Assembly (NCBI GenBank): GCA_022793795.1
Contig: JAAWDM010000008.1
Span: 1 to 54,100 of the forward strand
Reading direction: 5' to 3'
From: Bacillota bacterium
Lineage (GTDB): Bacteria > Bacillota > Clostridia > Peptostreptococcales > Anaerovoracaceae
DNA: 54,100 bases
Part shown: positions 42,210-50,258 of the stretch, in pieces
Layout of the letters: every line of letters starts with the position of its first letter
How positions within the stretch are numbered: position 1 is the stretch's first letter
Notes under the pieces: generated by a model
What the model saw: only the letters and a program-made list of their open reading frames with translations
What the model was told of the DNA's origin: nothing
Database searches by the model: none
Position numbers and translations under genes: made by a program

Positions 42210-43423
42210 CTATTTGTCCATTTTTTGAATAAACTGCTCCAAATTAGAAATCAACCAGTTTATTTGCAACTGTTGTATTTTATCCCTGTTTAGGAACAAC
42301 CCTTCGGCAGTTATCCCCAATTCTACGCCTTTTCCTTTCACATTTTTCACCATCAATGCACATGCATTTTTGCTATCAAAGCCTACCAAATCTGCAACAT
42401 ATATCATTTAATATGCTAATTTACGATATGCGTAGATTCCAATATCTTTGGAATTTTCTAATCGACTTTCAATATTTTTCAGTGCATTAACGATGTTTTT
42501 CTCTGTTTCTATAAAGTAATCTCCCAAAGTTTTAAAATCCGTATCCCGATATTCTGCCTTTGATTCACAATATCGATATCTTTTATATGCCTCGTAATCA
42601 TCAGCCATCTGACCTAAATCTAATGTTTGCCATCTAATGTAGTCATACGCAAACCTCATCAATGGCATATCATACGTTCCTAAGTCGATAGAAAGATGCT
42701 CTTCTCTTCCCCATTTAGGAAAATTTTCTGTTTTTATTTTGGAGGCCAAACTAAGAATTCCCCAGAAAATGCATTTATCAAAACTTTCTACTATATTTTT
42801 TATTGCATTATTTAAAGGTATCGAAAAATGTATTGTATCGCTAATCGTTTTTTCCTTTATTCGAATGTATTGCTTTATCTTTTCTGGTGCAATTATTTTT
42901 TCTGTTTTGTTTTCATCTTGTTCTCTTTTTATAATTTCATTTTCATTAGCAACAAGCAAAACTTTAACTCCATCGCGTTCTACAAGACCATTTACAAATC
43001 CAAGCACTTTAACGATGTCAATATTGCTTCTTTCCAAGTCTTCTAAAACAAGAAGTTTTCCGCTCAAATCAACAGATTTATATATTTCTTGCAAATCATT
43101 ATCCGAAATATCAAGATTGATTCCAAAACCGCCAACGACATTCTTAAGTATATTCTTCGCGATTACCTTACCTGCGGTGATGCCTTCCGACTTATTTGAA
43201 AATGTATGCATCCGCAATTCCATGTAGATAGCCTTACTTATATCTGATAATGTTTCCAACCCATACAAGGATACTACAACACAAATATTTTTTGTATCTT
43301 TCTTTAGAAACGTAACAAGTTCATGTTCAACATAATATGATTTTCCAGACCCCCCCATTCACCTGTAAGCATAATTGCAGTTTGTGTTTTGTCTTCCTTT
43401 TCCCACTGCACCATATGGCATAG
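42210..43423 (-). pseudogene. Degenerate KAP-family P-loop NTPase
   Basis: From directly behind the bceS stop the frame reads LCHMVQWEKEDKTQTAIML and then TGEW; the P-loop then continues as GSGKSYYVEHELVTFLKK only in another frame. The switch falls in a run of seven G (43350-43356); GEWGSGKS would need five and GEWGGSGKS eight. The following 316 codons contain KLLVLEDLERSN (Walker B-like, KAP style) and VKVLLVANENEI. They stop at TAA 42408-42410, and the same frame continues directly with 65 more codons to 42210. Thus a frameshift and a nonsense codon disable one gene of about 405 codons. KAP NTPases are often defence-linked. It is rich in A+T compared with its neighbours. Confidence 0.75.
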
Positions 43424-44419
43424 CTACTCCCCCTGAAAATCATAGCTATTAAGGTCAATGGAAATCTCCGTGCCTTCGCCTACCACAGAGGAGGCCGTAA
43501 TCTTATGGCCCAAATTTTCCAGGATTCGGCGGCACAGATACAGTCCAAGGCCAGTGGACTTTTTGTCCTCCCTACCGTTATATCCAGTATAACCCTTTTC
43601 AAAAATTCGCGGCAAATCCTCTGGCGCTATGCCCATACCGCTGTCCCTGATTACCAGGGTCTTAGGCTGTTTTACCATAATCTCAATCTGCCCCTGACGG
43701 GTATATTTCAAGCTATTAGATAGAACCTGCTCAATCACAAACAGCAGCCATTTTTCGTCAGTCATCACCTTGCATGGCTCCTCCTCATAGACCAGCAGGC
43801 ACTTACTTCTGATAAACTGGGAAGCGAACTTACGCACCGCCTGTTTGATAATATCCGAAAGTTCATATTCCTTTAATACATAATCATTAGAGTCTTCATC
43901 AAGCCTGGTATAACAGAGGGCCATTTCCACATACTGCTCGATGCGAAACAGTTCGTTTTCCAGTTCCTTCCTTTCTTGCGACTGTATCTCTCCGGTCTGC
44001 AAAAGCAGCTTCATAGCTGCAATGGGCGTCTTAATCTGGTGGGCCCACATGGTATAGTAATCCGTCATATCCAGCCGTTTTCGGTCAGCCTCATAGGCCC
44101 GATCCATCCTATCCTGAAAAGAGGCTCTGATAATAGCCTGATAGTCCTCTTCAATGAGATCCTGGGGCAGCGGCAGATGGTCCATGGCATCCACAATCTC
44201 CTTTTCCATATGGAGAAGTTCCTTATGCCTCCTTTGATACCTTCCAAAATCCACACTGACCAAAAATGTACCTAAACCCAGTATGACCAGAGTGCAGTAA
44301 ATGGGAACCATAGCCGGCACATCGAAGAGATAAAGCAGCGCCCCATAGGCAGCAAACATGGCCGCAAATAAACAAATGCTCTTTCTATGAGATTTCATAT
44401 AGGAAAATAGCAGTCTCAT
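43424..44419 (-). CDS. BceS-type intramembrane-sensing histidine kinase
   Basis: This protein of about 331 residues has two closely spaced TM helices and almost no extracellular loop (residues 10-60), a DHp domain with the phosphorylated His in TMWAHQIKTPIAAMKLL, and a HATPase domain with VLSNSLKYT (N), RDSGMGIAPEDLPRIFEKGYTG (G1/F) and STGLGLYLCRRIL (G2). This is the BceS layout, where the signal comes from the BceAB transporter. I use ATG 44419, which has AGGAGG at 6 bases; an upstream in-frame ATG overlaps bceR. The transporter genes are not adjacent as usual but lie beyond the KAP/dinD remnant. Confidence 0.92.
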   Translation of the reverse strand: MRLLFSYMKSHRKSICLFAAMFAAYGALLYLFDVPAMVPIYCTLVILGLGTFLVSVDFGRYQRRHKELLHMEKEIVDAMDHLPLPQDLIEEDYQAIIRASFQDRMDRAYEADRKRLDMTDYYTMWAHQIKTPIAAMKLLLQTGEIQSQERKELENELFRIEQYVEMALCYTRLDEDSNDYVLKEYELSDIIKQAVRKFASQFIRSKCLLVYEEEPCKVMTDEKWLLFVIEQVLSNSLKYTRQGQIEIMVKQPKTLVIRDSGMGIAPEDLPRIFEKGYTGYNGREDKKSTGLGLYLCRRILENLGHKITASSVVGEGTEISIDLNSYDFQGE

Positions 44420-44433
44420 CCTTTGCCTCCTCA

Positions 44434-45105
44434 TCACTGAACCAGATAACCCATGCCCTTTTTCGTCATAATAAAATCCATAAGCCCAGCGGCCTCCAAC
44501 TTTTTCCTAAGCCTGTTCACATTGACCGTAAGGGTGTTTTCATCCACAAAGGAATCGGTAGCCCAAAGCCGCTCCATCAGCGCATCTCTGCTGACCACTT
44601 TCCCTTTCTGCTCCATCAGGCACTGCAAAATCTTATATTCGTTCTTGGTCAGTTCCACCTTTTGTCCCTCATAAGTCAAGGTTGCATCGCTGACATTGAG
44701 CATGGCTCCTCTGTGCTGCAGGATCGACATCTGTCCGCCAAAATCATAGGTGCGACGCAGAATCGCCTGAATCTTAGCCGTCAGCATATGGAGATCAAAG
44801 GGTTTGGTCACAAAATCATCTCCTCCCATGTTCATGGCCATGACCATATTCATATTGTCCGATGCCGACGAAATGAAGATAATTGGCACCTTGGAAATCT
44901 TCCTGATTTCGCTGCACCAATGGTATCCATTAAAAAAGGGCAGGGTAATATCCAAAAGAACCAACTGCGGGTCTACCTGAAAAAAAGTCTCCATCACCGA
45001 CTGAAACTCCTCCACGCAGGTCACCGAGAATCCCCACGTCTCAATATGCCGCTTGAGCCCGTTTGCAATATTCAAATCATCCTCCACAATGAGAATCCGA
45101 TACAT
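44434..45105 (-). CDS. BceR-type response regulator (OmpR family)
   Basis: This 223-residue regulator has a receiver domain (ILIVEDDLNI acidic pocket; phospho-Asp in LVLLDITLPFFNGYHW; Lys in DDFVTKPFDLHML) and an OmpR winged-helix domain (VELTKNEYKILQCLMEQKGKVVSRDALMERLW, then VNRLRKKLEAAGLMDFI). It is the partner of the kinase encoded next and probably activates bceAB. GGGGAG precedes ATG 45105. Confidence 0.94.
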   Translation of the reverse strand: MYRILIVEDDLNIANGLKRHIETWGFSVTCVEEFQSVMETFFQVDPQLVLLDITLPFFNGYHWCSEIRKISKVPIIFISSASDNMNMVMAMNMGGDDFVTKPFDLHMLTAKIQAILRRTYDFGGQMSILQHRGAMLNVSDATLTYEGQKVELTKNEYKILQCLMEQKGKVVSRDALMERLWATDSFVDENTLTVNVNRLRKKLEAAGLMDFIMTKKGMGYLVQ

Positions 45106-45184
45106 TCCAATCTCCCCTTGTTTCTCATAAAACTTCTTTTTTCCATTATGCCTGTATTCTTCTCAAAATTCAAGTCTGATTACA

Positions 45185-45224
45185 GGAAAAACGGGCGCAG
45201 AGTTTTTACTTTACCCTGCGCCCG
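45185..45224 (-). terminator. Intrinsic terminator behind the amino-acid symporter gene
   Basis: On the minus strand CGGGCGCAG pairs with CTGCGCCCG around a 15-base loop and is followed by TTTTT, directly behind the stop at 45239. Confidence 0.9.
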
Positions 45225-45238
45225 CTGTCTACTATCAG

Positions 45239-46657
45239 CTATAGCCGTTCTCTTCTCTCAAGCCTTTTAAAGTAACTTTTGGTTTCTGATGCCACCACGC
45301 CGCTTAAGGCCACCAGGGCAATCAGATTCGGAATGGCCATGAAGCCGTTAAAGATATCGGCAATGGTCCATACCGCTTCTACGGTCAGGAAAGGCCCGAT
45401 GAGTACAGCCACGATATAGAGCCATCTATACCCTGCAAGAATGGCTTTTTTGCGACCGCCAATGAGATATTCCAGACAACGTTCCGAATAGTAGTCCCAT
45501 CCCAGAATGGTGGTAAATGCAAAGAAAGCCAAGCAAATCATCAGAATAAAGGAACCTACCTGATTTCCCCAAGGCAAACCCTCCCCAAAGGCATTGGCTG
45601 TTACAGAAGCTCCCTCCAGACCTTCTACCTCATGGGAACCAGTTACCAAAATGGACAAGCCGGTCATCATGCATACTACGATAGTATCTAAGAAAGTCCC
45701 TGTCATGGATACCAGCCCCTGACGCACCGGCTCTTTGGTCTGTGCTGCTGCCGCTGCAATCGGTGCAGAACCCAGGCCCGCTTCATTGGAGAACACACCG
45801 CGGGCCACGCCTTTTTGCATGGCGATGAAGATGGCGCCCATGACGCCGCCTGCAGCAGCTCTCATGCCGAAAGCCCCCTCAAAGATAGATACGATAGCCG
45901 CCGGAATTTCTTTCATATTGAAAATTAAAATCGCGATACTGATAACCACATAGAGAATAATCATAAACGGCACCACGATGGTGGATACATTGGCGATTCT
46001 CTTGATTCCGCCGATAACCACCAGCGCTGTGGCCAGCGCTACTACAATAGCCGTAATGACCACTGCCCAGGAATAGCTGTTTTTTCCGATAGAGAATGCG
46101 ATATTGACATTATTCGGGTCAGCAAAATTTTTCACCGCTTCGGCCACACCGTTGACCTGGGTGATGGTACCAATGCCCAAAAGTCCTGCGCCAACTCCAA
46201 AGACTGCAAATATTTTGGCGAGCCATGACCAGTTCTTTCCCATACCTCTTTCAATGTAGTAAAAAGGTCCTCCCAACACATGGCCTGTCTCGTCGATGGT
46301 TCTGTACTTAATTGCCAGCAGTCCTTCTGAGTATTTGGTTGCCATACCAAGGCAAGCTGCGATAAACATCCAGAATAAGGCCCCTGGACCTCCGGCCAGA
46401 ATGGCGCTGGCAACGCCCACGATATTTCCCGTTCCTACGGTTGCGGAAAGAGCTGTGCAGAGGGCGCCGAAGCTGGTTACTTCGCCGACTCCACCTTCTT
46501 CATTTTTCACCATGTATTTTAGCGCCAATCCCAGCCTGCGAAATTGAAGTCCGCCCAGACGGATTGTAAGCAAAATACCGGTACCCATGATGAGACATAG
46601 CATCGGGATCCCCCATGCCACATCGTCTAACCATTTTAATACGTCCATAAAATTCAT
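45239..46657 (-). CDS. AGCS-family alanine/glycine:sodium symporter
   Basis: This protein of about 472 residues has 11-12 helices and the AGCS signature near the N-terminus (FGALCTALSATVGTGNIVGVASAILAGGPGALFWMF), then RGVFSNEAGLGSAPIAAAAA. It imports alanine or glycine with Na+. The glycine riboswitch in front strongly suggests glycine. ATG 46657 follows AGGAGATGG; the upstream in-frame extension to 46696 has no family pattern. It is monocistronic. Confidence 0.94.
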   Translation of the reverse strand: MNFMDVLKWLDDVAWGIPMLCLIMGTGILLTIRLGGLQFRRLGLALKYMVKNEEGGVGEVTSFGALCTALSATVGTGNIVGVASAILAGGPGALFWMFIAACLGMATKYSEGLLAIKYRTIDETGHVLGGPFYYIERGMGKNWSWLAKIFAVFGVGAGLLGIGTITQVNGVAEAVKNFADPNNVNIAFSIGKNSYSWAVVITAIVVALATALVVIGGIKRIANVSTIVVPFMIILYVVISIAILIFNMKEIPAAIVSIFEGAFGMRAAAGGVMGAIFIAMQKGVARGVFSNEAGLGSAPIAAAAAQTKEPVRQGLVSMTGTFLDTIVVCMMTGLSILVTGSHEVEGLEGASVTANAFGEGLPWGNQVGSFILMICLAFFAFTTILGWDYYSERCLEYLIGGRKKAILAGYRWLYIVAVLIGPFLTVEAVWTIADIFNGFMAIPNLIALVALSGVVASETKSYFKRLERRERL

Positions 46658-46680
46658 TTTTCCATCTCCTTTTGTTTTCC

Positions 46681-46709
46681 AGCCGGCCCTTGACAATACT
46701 ATGCCGGCT
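46681..46709 (-). promoter_or_regulatory. Second hairpin just before the symporter ribosome site
   Basis: On the minus strand AGCCGGC pairs with GCCGGCT around a 15-base loop, ending about 14 bases before the AGGAG. No T-run follows. It may separately modulate ribosome access. Confidence 0.4.
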
Positions 46710-46725
46710 TTTGATTTTTAAGCAA

Positions 46726-46760
46726 AACAAAAAAGCCAAATCTTTTGATTGGGCTTTCCA
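46726..46760 (-). terminator. Expression-platform terminator of the glycine riboswitch
   Basis: On the minus strand AAAGCC.AATC pairs with GATT.GGCTTT and is followed by a T-run. It lies between the aptamer and the symporter start, so it is the switchable terminator. Confidence 0.8.
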
Positions 46761-46769
46761 GAGAGATGA

Positions 46770-46900
46770 CATAAGCTATGTAAGTTTTAAACTATTGCTC
46801 TGTCCTCTTTGCCTGAGATATCACAAGAAGTTTGCTTACTCCTTCTTGCTTAAACCTTCGGCGACCTTACGGTGCTCTCCAGAGAGTATAGTGTAGAAAA
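46770..46900 (-). promoter_or_regulatory. Glycine riboswitch (single aptamer)
   Basis: The minus strand contains the glycine-aptamer landmarks in order: CTCTCTGGAGAGCACCG, then GTCGCCGAAGG, a variable P3 arm (AAGAAG...CTTCTT), then CTCAGGCAAAGAGGACAGAG. A terminator follows before an amino-acid:sodium symporter. Only one complete aptamer is visible, so this is a singlet type rather than the tandem form. High glycine would be expected to change read-through; the direction of control (on or off) cannot be fixed by eye. Confidence 0.88.
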
Positions 46901-46938
46901 GAGCCGCAGGGTTGGGCGCTTTCCTGACTAATGAAGTC

Positions 46939-46967
46939 AGTATAGCACAGCTTACGGCTCTTTGCAA
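46939..46967 (-). promoter_or_regulatory. Promoter of the glycine-riboswitch transcript
   Basis: On the minus strand TTGCAA (46967-46962) and TATACT (46944-46939) are exactly 17 bases apart, with TG before the -10. It lies immediately behind the stop of the gene at 46975, inside a long GAGCCG/CGGCTC inverted repeat. Confidence 0.7.
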
Positions 46968-46974
46968 TACTTTT

Positions 46975-48078
46975 TTATTCTGCTGTCTTTTCTAAACGGT
47001 CATAGATGGTATCTAGTTCCCTCTGGAGCAGCAAATCTCTATCCAGTTTATAGGTCTTGGCATATTCATCGATGGTCATACCTGCATAGCTTTCAAACTT
47101 CTCTGCATCCTCAAAACCGGAAGCCTTGAGCATATCGTTGAGATATTCTTCAAACTCCTCGTCGCTGATGGAAATCTTCTCTTTCTCTGCGATGGCATAG
47201 ATGACCATTTCCTGTTTCACGATTGCCTCAGCATACAGTTTTATCTGTTCGTCGTACTCTGCTTGGTCGATCTGAAAATATTCAGAAAGGAATTTGTCCC
47301 AGTCCTCATATCCGTAATTATCTGCCATGGCCTTGTACTGTGCGTTGGTTTCTTCCATCTGTTTCTCCACTTCGCCTTCCGGATACTTTAAAACTTCTGT
47401 TTCTTCAATAATCTTGGTATAGATATCGTTCTTGAAGTCATAAAGCTGGCTATCGTATTCATTCTTTTCCAAATCTTCCCTTACCAGTTTTCTGTATTCT
47501 TCTTCTGTGGTAGCATCGCTGTTTTCCTTAATAAACTCTTCGGTCAGCTTTGGAATTACCTTTTGCTCTTTGCTCAGGACAGTTACTACAAAAGTTACAT
47601 CCTTGCCAGCCAAATCCGGATTGTTTTCATATGGGTCTGGGAACTGTAAATCCAAAGTTACTGGCTTGCCAATGGTAGCGCCGAACAGCCCCTCCTGGAA
47701 ACCATCGATCATGTTGGCTTGGCCCAGAGTAAGGGTATATTCATCGCTGTTCATACCTTCCTCAGTGGTGCCGTCGGCCAAGGTTCCCTTAAAGGAAATC
47801 TTTACCGTATCTCCTTCTTCTACCTTTCCCTTGGTCACGGTCTCTGTTGTAGCCGCTGCTTCCAGACGCTTATCGATTTCTTCATCCACATCCTTATCCT
47901 TAATTTCCACATTGGGATCGCCGGTGGTATAGGTATTATAATCCGGCAAGGTCACATACTCGGTCAGATTCAGACTCTTATATGGATTATCTGCATCCTC
48001 CTCTTTGCTGCATCCAGTCATGGTAAATAATCCGAAACACAGCGTCAGAACTAAAAGCATTGTCAGTAGTTTTTTCAT
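46975..48078 (-). CDS. Trigger-factor-like peptidyl-prolyl isomerase lipoprotein
   Basis: This protein of about 367 residues has a lipoprotein signal (LLTMLLVLTLCFGLFTMTGC; the Cys is lipidated) in place of the ribosome-binding domain of trigger factor. Residues 70-165 form an FKBP-type domain (EGDTVKISFKGTLADGTTEEG and MIDGFQEGLFGATIGKPVTLDLQFPD); the rest is the alpha-helical chaperone domain of trigger factor (KLTEEFIKENSD ... EYDEQIKLYAEAIVKQEMVIYAIAE). It therefore probably folds secreted proteins outside the membrane, like PrsA. ATG 48078 is preferred over 48099. It is a single gene. Confidence 0.85.
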   Translation of the reverse strand: MKKLLTMLLVLTLCFGLFTMTGCSKEEDADNPYKSLNLTEYVTLPDYNTYTTGDPNVEIKDKDVDEEIDKRLEAAATTETVTKGKVEEGDTVKISFKGTLADGTTEEGMNSDEYTLTLGQANMIDGFQEGLFGATIGKPVTLDLQFPDPYENNPDLAGKDVTFVVTVLSKEQKVIPKLTEEFIKENSDATTEEEYRKLVREDLEKNEYDSQLYDFKNDIYTKIIEETEVLKYPEGEVEKQMEETNAQYKAMADNYGYEDWDKFLSEYFQIDQAEYDEQIKLYAEAIVKQEMVIYAIAEKEKISISDEEFEEYLNDMLKASGFEDAEKFESYAGMTIDEYAKTYKLDRDLLLQRELDTIYDRLEKTAE

Positions 48079-48202
48079 TTTATCTCTTCTTCCCTTCATG
48101 AATATAAATATATCAAAGAACGCATTACTCTGCGTTTATTTTACCATGACGCAACGACATACGCCATGTATTTTCCGTGTATTTTCCGTGATTTTGGCCT
48201 TT

Positions 48203-49138
48203 TTATCCCTCTATTTCTCTCTTTACCCGATTCTTTCTCTTCCTTTCTCCGCTGACCACGATATAAACCAGCATGAGGATCGTAGCCACATACGGAATAA
48301 TGGACGTCAAATCAGCTGGCACCCCTACGCTTTGGAGCCTGAGACCTAATGCCTGGAGGAAACCGAAGAGCAGGGCCGCCAAAAATACTTTCGGCGGATT
48401 GGCCATACCGAAAATCACACAAGCAAAGGCAATAAAACCTCTATCGTTACTCATGCCTTCCGAAAACATGGTCAAATAACCCAGAGACAAATGAGCCCCC
48501 GCAAAACCGCAGAAAATACCACACAATACGCTGGCCAAGAACTTCATTTTAATAGGGCTGATTCCAGCGGTTTTTAAAGATTCTGGATGTTCTCCTGCCG
48601 CTCGCATCCAAAAACCGTAAGGGGTTCTATAGAGAAATACCCATGCGGCGAATACCAGAATCCATGTGATATATACAAAGATAGAGTTATCATTGAGTAG
48701 AGGCCCCAGAAACGGTATCTTGTCCAAAAATTCCAGATGCACTGTGGGCAGAGAGACGATTCCCTTGTCAGAGAAAGTTCCCTTTACACCGAAAATGGAA
48801 CGAAGCAAATATACTGTCAATCCCGCCGCAAAGGTATTTAAAGCCATGCCGATGATAAACTCATCGCTCTTTAGCTTTACCACCAAAAGGGCGAAAAAGA
48901 GGCCCACCAAAATTCCGATGAGAACCGCCATCAACACCCCCATGGCCGCGCTGGACAAGGTGAAACTGAAGGCTACCGCCACAAAAGCTCCCATCAAAAT
49001 CATGCCTTCCATGCCGATGTTCATAATGCCTGCATGTTCGGTCATCAGGCCGCCCATGGCCGCTAAAATCACCGGTGTGGCAGAACGGAGGGTGTTTTGC
49101 AAAAGTCCCATATTGAACACGTCGAAAAAGTTATCCAT
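48203..49138 (-). CDS. Nucleoside ABC transporter permease (NupQ/YufQ-like)
   Basis: This 311-residue membrane permease has the pattern TPVILAAMGGLMTEHAGIMNIGMEGMILMGAF and a GFAGAHLSLGYL segment, typical of the BmpA-associated permease family (relatives of RbsC). With the neighbouring permease it forms the channel of a nucleoside importer. It overlaps the previous gene by 8 bases with AGGAGGT before ATG. It is the last gene of the operon; no clear terminator follows, only a repeated GTATTTTCCGTG near 48170. Confidence 0.9.
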   Translation of the reverse strand: MDNFFDVFNMGLLQNTLRSATPVILAAMGGLMTEHAGIMNIGMEGMILMGAFVAVAFSFTLSSAAMGVLMAVLIGILVGLFFALLVVKLKSDEFIIGMALNTFAAGLTVYLLRSIFGVKGTFSDKGIVSLPTVHLEFLDKIPFLGPLLNDNSIFVYITWILVFAAWVFLYRTPYGFWMRAAGEHPESLKTAGISPIKMKFLASVLCGIFCGFAGAHLSLGYLTMFSEGMSNDRGFIAFACVIFGMANPPKVFLAALLFGFLQALGLRLQSVGVPADLTSIIPYVATILMLVYIVVSGERKRKNRVKREIEG

Positions 49139-50258
49139 TGGTTTTCACCTCCTGGCCTTTCGCAGCTCTATTGCTGCCTTCTGAAATACGGACTTTAGCG
49201 TTTTTCTGAAGTTTCTTATCATTTATCCATCTGGATATGCCGCCTTCCGCTGCCATCAAAAAGATAATGACTGCAAAAATAATGTCGGAAAGTTCTCCTG
49301 AAATTCCCACGGAAAGTTCCATGGCGCTGGCTCCAATATCGATGACTGCGAAAAACACACTCATGATGATAATGCCAATAGGGCTGTAATTCATAATCAT
49401 AGCCACAAGCATACCATCGTAGTAAAACTCATTGCTGATGGTATCCATAAACCGGTGCTGATAACCATAGACCTCAAACATGCCTACTAGGCCGCATATG
49501 GCGCCAGAAGCAATCATGGACCAGATCATAATCTTATCCTTCTTTAAACCGGAAAAAAATGCAAACCTTGGATTTTCTCCCGTCACCTTCATTTCCAGGC
49601 CCACGCTGGTCTTCTCCATGATGTACCAGCAAAAGAATGCAATGACTGCACTGTACAGTAGCGCTGTACTCAAATTGGAGCGTGGAATCAACTGGCTGAA
49701 CTGGAAGGCATCAGGAACCGCATCGGTTCCGCTGAGCACCCCTTTATCCGCCGTATGCAGCGGCCCATTACTGAGCCATTTACAGAAATAGATGGCTGCC
49801 GAATTGAGCATGATGGTGGTAATCACCTCGCTGACATGGAGTTTTACCTTAAGTACCGCAGGAATCCAGGCATAAACGGCTCCTGCCAGTATGGCAGAAA
49901 GAAAAGCCAGGGGCAAAGCCACAAACACAGGGGCTCCGTTGAGCCACACCCCTGTCATGGTAGCCGCGACGGCTCCCAAGTATAGCTGTCCTTCTCCTCC
50001 CACATTAAACATACCAGCCTTAGCGCCTACAGCTGTGGCCAGGCCAGTAAGACACAGGGTTAACGCCTTGGTTAAGGTGTTGCCAAAGACTCTGGAGGAG
50101 CCAAAGGCCCCTGTAATCATGGCGCTGTACCCTTTCAGCGGATTATAGCCCGTAATCATCATCAGTACCGCCCCGATAAGAAGGGCAACTGCGATACTCA
50201 AAACTAAGGACAGCAGATAGCTTCTATTCTTTTCAAGTCTTTGAAGCAGCTTATGCAT
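49131..50258 (-). CDS. Nucleoside ABC transporter permease (NupP/YufP-like)
   Basis: This protein of about 375 residues has 8-10 helices, with GLATAVGAKAGMFNVGGEGQLYLGAVAATMTGVW and HVSEVITTIMLNSAAIYFCKWL typical of the larger permease of BmpA-type importers. ATG 50258 has GGAGGGG upstream and overlaps the end of the ATPase gene by 8 bases; an upstream GTG (50264) is the alternative. It pairs with the permease at 48203-49138. Confidence 0.9.
   Translation of the reverse strand: MHKLLQRLEKNRSYLLSLVLSIAVALLIGAVLMMITGYNPLKGYSAMITGAFGSSRVFGNTLTKALTLCLTGLATAVGAKAGMFNVGGEGQLYLGAVAATMTGVWLNGAPVFVALPLAFLSAILAGAVYAWIPAVLKVKLHVSEVITTIMLNSAAIYFCKWLSNGPLHTADKGVLSGTDAVPDAFQFSQLIPRSNLSTALLYSAVIAFFCWYIMEKTSVGLEMKVTGENPRFAFFSGLKKDKIMIWSMIASGAICGLVGMFEVYGYQHRFMDTISNEFYYDGMLVAMIMNYSPIGIIIMSVFFAVIDIGASAMELSVGISGELSDIIFAVIIFLMAAEGGISRWINDKKLQKNAKVRISEGSNRAAKGQEVKTNG

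Noticed and set aside
42210..42407. A separate 65-residue protein behind the KAP gene
   Set aside because: It begins directly after the KAP stop in the same frame and has no ribosome site, so it is better read as the C-terminus of the KAP gene beyond a nonsense codon.
38794..45105. A new defence system made of KAP NTPase, DinD and the Bce transporter
   Set aside because: Both KAP and dinD carry disabling lesions, and the Bce genes form a known antibiotic-peptide module by themselves, so joint function is not supported.
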